This document shows, in pieces, positions 7,485 through 9,058 of a stretch of 9,058 bases of DNA (positions are counted from its first letter, which is position 1; every line of letters starts with the position of its first letter). Origin of the DNA: Synergistaceae bacterium. GTDB lineage: Bacteria > Synergistota > Synergistia > Synergistales > Aminobacteriaceae. The position numbers and the translations under genes were made by a program. Location: assembly GCA_009776565.1 (NCBI GenBank), contig WRNQ01000064.1, positions 1-9,058 on the forward strand, read 5' to 3'. Below the pieces are notes generated by a model, which saw nothing but the letters and a program-made list of their open reading frames with translations, did not search any database and had not been told where the DNA came from.

Positions 7485-8370
7485 TATTTTTAACTCTGTT
7501 TCTAATATAATGAAAAAGAAATATTTGCGCAATGCCGGCATATGGTTTTACAAATTCCGGCAATCCGAAAGGATAAAACTCTGTCATAACAGTCTTTATC
7601 CATGTGTCCACAGGAAAAGCATCTATTTTCCCAAACCCATATAATAACGAACAATCTGCTACTTTTGGTCCCACTCCGGTCAGCTTAAGAAGTTCCGCTC
7701 TTGCTTCATTGATTGGCATTTCAGCAACGGCGTCAAGGTTCAATCTACCGTTTGCAACTGCTTGTGCGGCGCAAATAACATAAGGCGCCCGGTATCCAAA
7801 GCCGAGTTTTTCCAGGTCGGAAGCGCTTAATCTGGCTAAAGCGCCCGGTTCCGGGAAAGAATAAACTTCTTCGCATATACCATCCGGTCTCTTTATCTTT
7901 AAAGAGCGCCCGAACGAAACGCACAGTTTATTAATAAGCGATTTGATCCTCGGAATGTTATTGTTCTGAGATATTATATATGAACAAAGTGTTTCCCATC
8001 CTGGCTGCCTTAAAACTCTTAGCCCTCCGCAGAATTTTATCGCTTTCGAGAGAAATGGGTCGCGAATAAATATGTTTTTGAGTGATTCATAATCACGTTC
8101 GAAGTCAAAATAAATACTCCAAAATCTGTCGAAAGCCGGCGTCTTAGTATCGTAGAATAAGAGCGTATTATCGCTCCGTTGAGTTATGACGGCAAAATTA
8201 TCCCCCGTTATTCCATAAAAAGAGTCAGTCTCATTTTGCCTGGCGTCTTGATATGCTTTCCATCTGAAACACTGTCCGCATTCCAAAGTATATTTTAGCG
8301 AAAAAGAATAAGGCAATTTAACTATCAAGTCTTTTGTATTCTCTGAAGACAAGCTGATTCCGGCAGACAT
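7480..8370 (-). CDS. ogg: 8-oxoguanine DNA glycosylase/AP lyase, OGG1 type
   Basis: A base-excision repair enzyme expected to remove 8-oxoguanine paired with cytosine and nick the abasic site. Numbered from the ATG at 8370 (296 residues): an OGG N-terminal domain with CGQCFRWK (31-38), as in eukaryotic OGG1; SQNNNIPRI (135-143), part of the damage-recognition helix region; then a helix-hairpin-helix GPD motif [10 protein letters not shown] (231-240) with the Schiff-base lysine K236 and the catalytic aspartate D255 in FPVDTW. All catalytic residues are present, so bifunctional activity is expected. An in-frame TTG at 8398-8400 would add 10 residues and overlap the deaminase gene by 8 bases; it has no Shine-Dalgarno, while the ATG has a weak AGG 9 bases upstream and sits just before the family homology, so I prefer it. 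The gene lies between the deaminase and glyQ in the same direction. AlkA-like specificity is less likely given the OGG N-domain. Confidence 0.93.
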   Translation of the reverse strand: MSAGISLSSENTKDLIVKLPYSFSLKYTLECGQCFRWKAYQDARQNETDSFYGITGDNFAVITQRSDNTLLFYDTKTPAFDRFWSIYFDFERDYESLKNIFIRDPFLSKAIKFCGGLRVLRQPGWETLCSYIISQNNNIPRIKSLINKLCVSFGRSLKIKRPDGICEEVYSFPEPGALARLSASDLEKLGFGYRAPYVICAAQAVANGRLNLDAVAEMPINEARAELLKLTGVGPKVADCSLLYGFGKIDAFPVDTWIKTVMTEFYPFGLPEFVKPYAGIAQIFLFHYIRNRVKNI

Positions 8371-8392
8371 GTAAGCTAACCTGGGCAGGATA

Positions 8393-8893
8393 CTATTCAA
8401 AAAATTCTTTGTTATATTCTCTCACAGATTCGAGCACTGATTCATCTAATTGCCTTACTGTAATTTTACTTTCCGTCATTAATTCTCTCGCCAGTTTATC
8501 AGGATACGGATAAAGGTAAACAATCTCCTTTATTCCGGCGTTAAGGATAGCTTTAGTACAGAATGAACAAGGCTCGTGCGTACATAAGATAGTTGCGCCA
8601 TCCGTGCTTACGCCAATTTTTGCGGCTTGCGCTATGGCATTAAGTTCTGCATGGGAGCCTCTGCACATTTCATGGCGCTCGCCTGACGGAATAGCAAGTT
8701 TTTCTCTCATACATCCAATATCACAGCAGTGTTCCGTACATTGCGGCGCCCCGTTATATCCTGTGCTTACCATATATCTGTCCCTGACTATTACGGCCCC
8801 GACACGCCTTCGCAGACAAGTGCTTCGGGAAGACGCCACAAGAGCAATCATGAGAAAATATGAATCCCAATCGGGACGTACTCTTTCAGCCAT
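8393..8893 (-). CDS. dCMP deaminase (ComEB-type cytidine/deoxycytidylate deaminase)
   Basis: A zinc enzyme that deaminates dCMP to dUMP, the precursor of dTMP, in the cytoplasm. Numbered from the ATG at 8893 (166 residues): RPDWDSYFLMIA (6-17), the usual family start; GAVIVRDRYMVSTGYNGAP (32-50); a cysteine-rich segment with GERHEMCRG (71-79); the catalytic HAE (H81, E83); and zinc-binding PCSFC (108-112). The extra cysteines before HAE are typical of dCMP deaminases with a second structural zinc and argue against a tRNA adenosine deaminase. An ATG at 8938 would add 15 residues, but the likely promoter sits only a few bases before it, homologues begin near the later ATG, and AAGGAG (8907-8912) precedes that ATG at 13 bases. 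This is the first gene of the series; its stop is 22 bases before the preferred ogg start. Confidence 0.94.
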   Translation of the reverse strand: MAERVRPDWDSYFLMIALVASSRSTCLRRRVGAVIVRDRYMVSTGYNGAPQCTEHCCDIGCMREKLAIPSGERHEMCRGSHAELNAIAQAAKIGVSTDGATILCTHEPCSFCTKAILNAGIKEIVYLYPYPDKLARELMTESKITVRQLDESVLESVREYNKEFFE

Positions 8894-8906
8894 AACGAAA
8901 TCAAAT

Positions 8907-8912
8907 CTCCTT
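8907..8912 (-). promoter_or_regulatory. Ribosome binding site of the dCMP deaminase gene
   Basis: AAGGAG lies 13 bases before the ATG at 8891-8893. The spacing is longer than ideal, but this is the only strong Shine-Dalgarno match near either candidate start and favours the shorter protein. Confidence 0.5.
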
Positions 8913-8942
8913 ACAATAAAATAATACTTCTGAATCATTACG

Positions 8943-8971
8943 ATTGTATTCCATTTAAAAATCGAACGTAA
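8943..8971 (-). promoter_or_regulatory. Weak sigma-70-like promoter ahead of the dCMP deaminase gene
   Basis: TACAAT (8943-8948) matches the -10 consensus in five of six positions. The hexamer 17 bases upstream, TTACGT (8966-8971), is a poor -35 box and overlaps the outer arm of the palindrome at 8965-9051. Initiation would fall near 8936, giving a leader of about 45 bases before the ATG at 8893. The position is sensible for the head of the operon, but the -35 match is weak. Confidence 0.35.
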
Positions 8972-9051
8972 GCGAGGCGGCTTTTGCGCCCCGGAGCGAA
9001 GGCGTAGATAGAGCTACGCCTTCGCGTCGGGCGCAATACCTAACGCTCGTT
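8965..9051. repeat. Imperfect palindrome of about 87 bases (hairpin; terminator or dispersed repeat)
   Basis: The core is a perfect 12-bp stem, GCGAAGGCGTAG (8996-9007) against CTACGCCTTCGC (9014-9025), with a 6-base loop. Outside it TTGCGCCC (8984-8991) pairs perfectly with GGGCGCAA (9029-9036) across a small internal loop. Farther out AACG, AGCG and AGG (8965-8977) pair with CCT, CGCT and CGTT (9039-9051), with 2-base bulges. The element is clearly more GC-rich than the adjoining bases. On the minus strand it is followed, after a few bases, by ATTTTTAAAT, so it could end transcription of a gene beyond the right edge. Its length and nested arms also fit a REP- or MITE-like repeat, but only one copy is seen here. 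Confidence 0.6.
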
Positions 9052-9058
9052 TGTAACT

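Noticed and set aside
52..8924. Plus-strand open frames of 60-125 codons throughout the window
   Set aside because: All lie opposite well-supported minus-strand genes, have unlikely protein compositions, and show no recognisable motifs or consistent ribosome sites.
8965..9051. tRNA or other standard RNA gene in the structured region
   Set aside because: The pairing forms one long nested hairpin, not a cloverleaf, and no anticodon loop or T-loop sequence is seen.

Overview
The window holds one tightly packed gene series, all on the minus strand, so transcription runs from the right edge (about 8940) to the left edge. The genes are bacterial. Glycyl-tRNA synthetase is of the split alpha2-beta2 type (glyQ + glyS), start sites carry purine-rich Shine-Dalgarno sequences, and spacing is operon-like. 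Base composition looks moderate (not computed). I cannot name the organism from this stretch. The OGG-type glycosylase beside a ComEB-type dCMP deaminase would fit several anaerobic or host-associated phyla, but that is only a guess.

Right part, about 4467-8893: a housekeeping block. In transcription order it holds a dCMP deaminase, an 8-oxoguanine DNA glycosylase/lyase (OGG type), glyQ and glyS. The first two serve nucleotide-pool supply and oxidative DNA repair; the last two charge tRNA-Gly. Upstream of the block, at 8965-9051, is an imperfect palindrome of about 87 bases that is more GC-rich than its surroundings and could be a terminator for an unseen upstream gene or a dispersed repeat. 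A weak promoter overlaps its inner edge.

Left part, about 25-4457: an accessory, defence-like module starting only 9 bases after the glyS stop codon, with no visible terminator or promoter between them. It holds a RecF/OLD-like AAA ATPase without a nuclease domain, a 45-codon reading frame starting 2 bases after the ATPase stop, and a 1032-residue type III restriction-like helicase-nuclease (it resembles the BPTD_3080 family) with intact helicase motifs and a C-terminal PD-(D/E)xK-like nuclease. A well-placed Shine-Dalgarno then leads into a frame that stops after 12 codons. No DNA methyltransferase is present in the window.

The most interesting point is the small frame between ATPase and helicase. 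Its first 20 residues look like the start of a TOPRIM/DUF4276-type nuclease, the usual partner of such ATPases, but the body of that protein is missing. The locus is either a decayed three-gene defence system or one that now works with a miniature third part.
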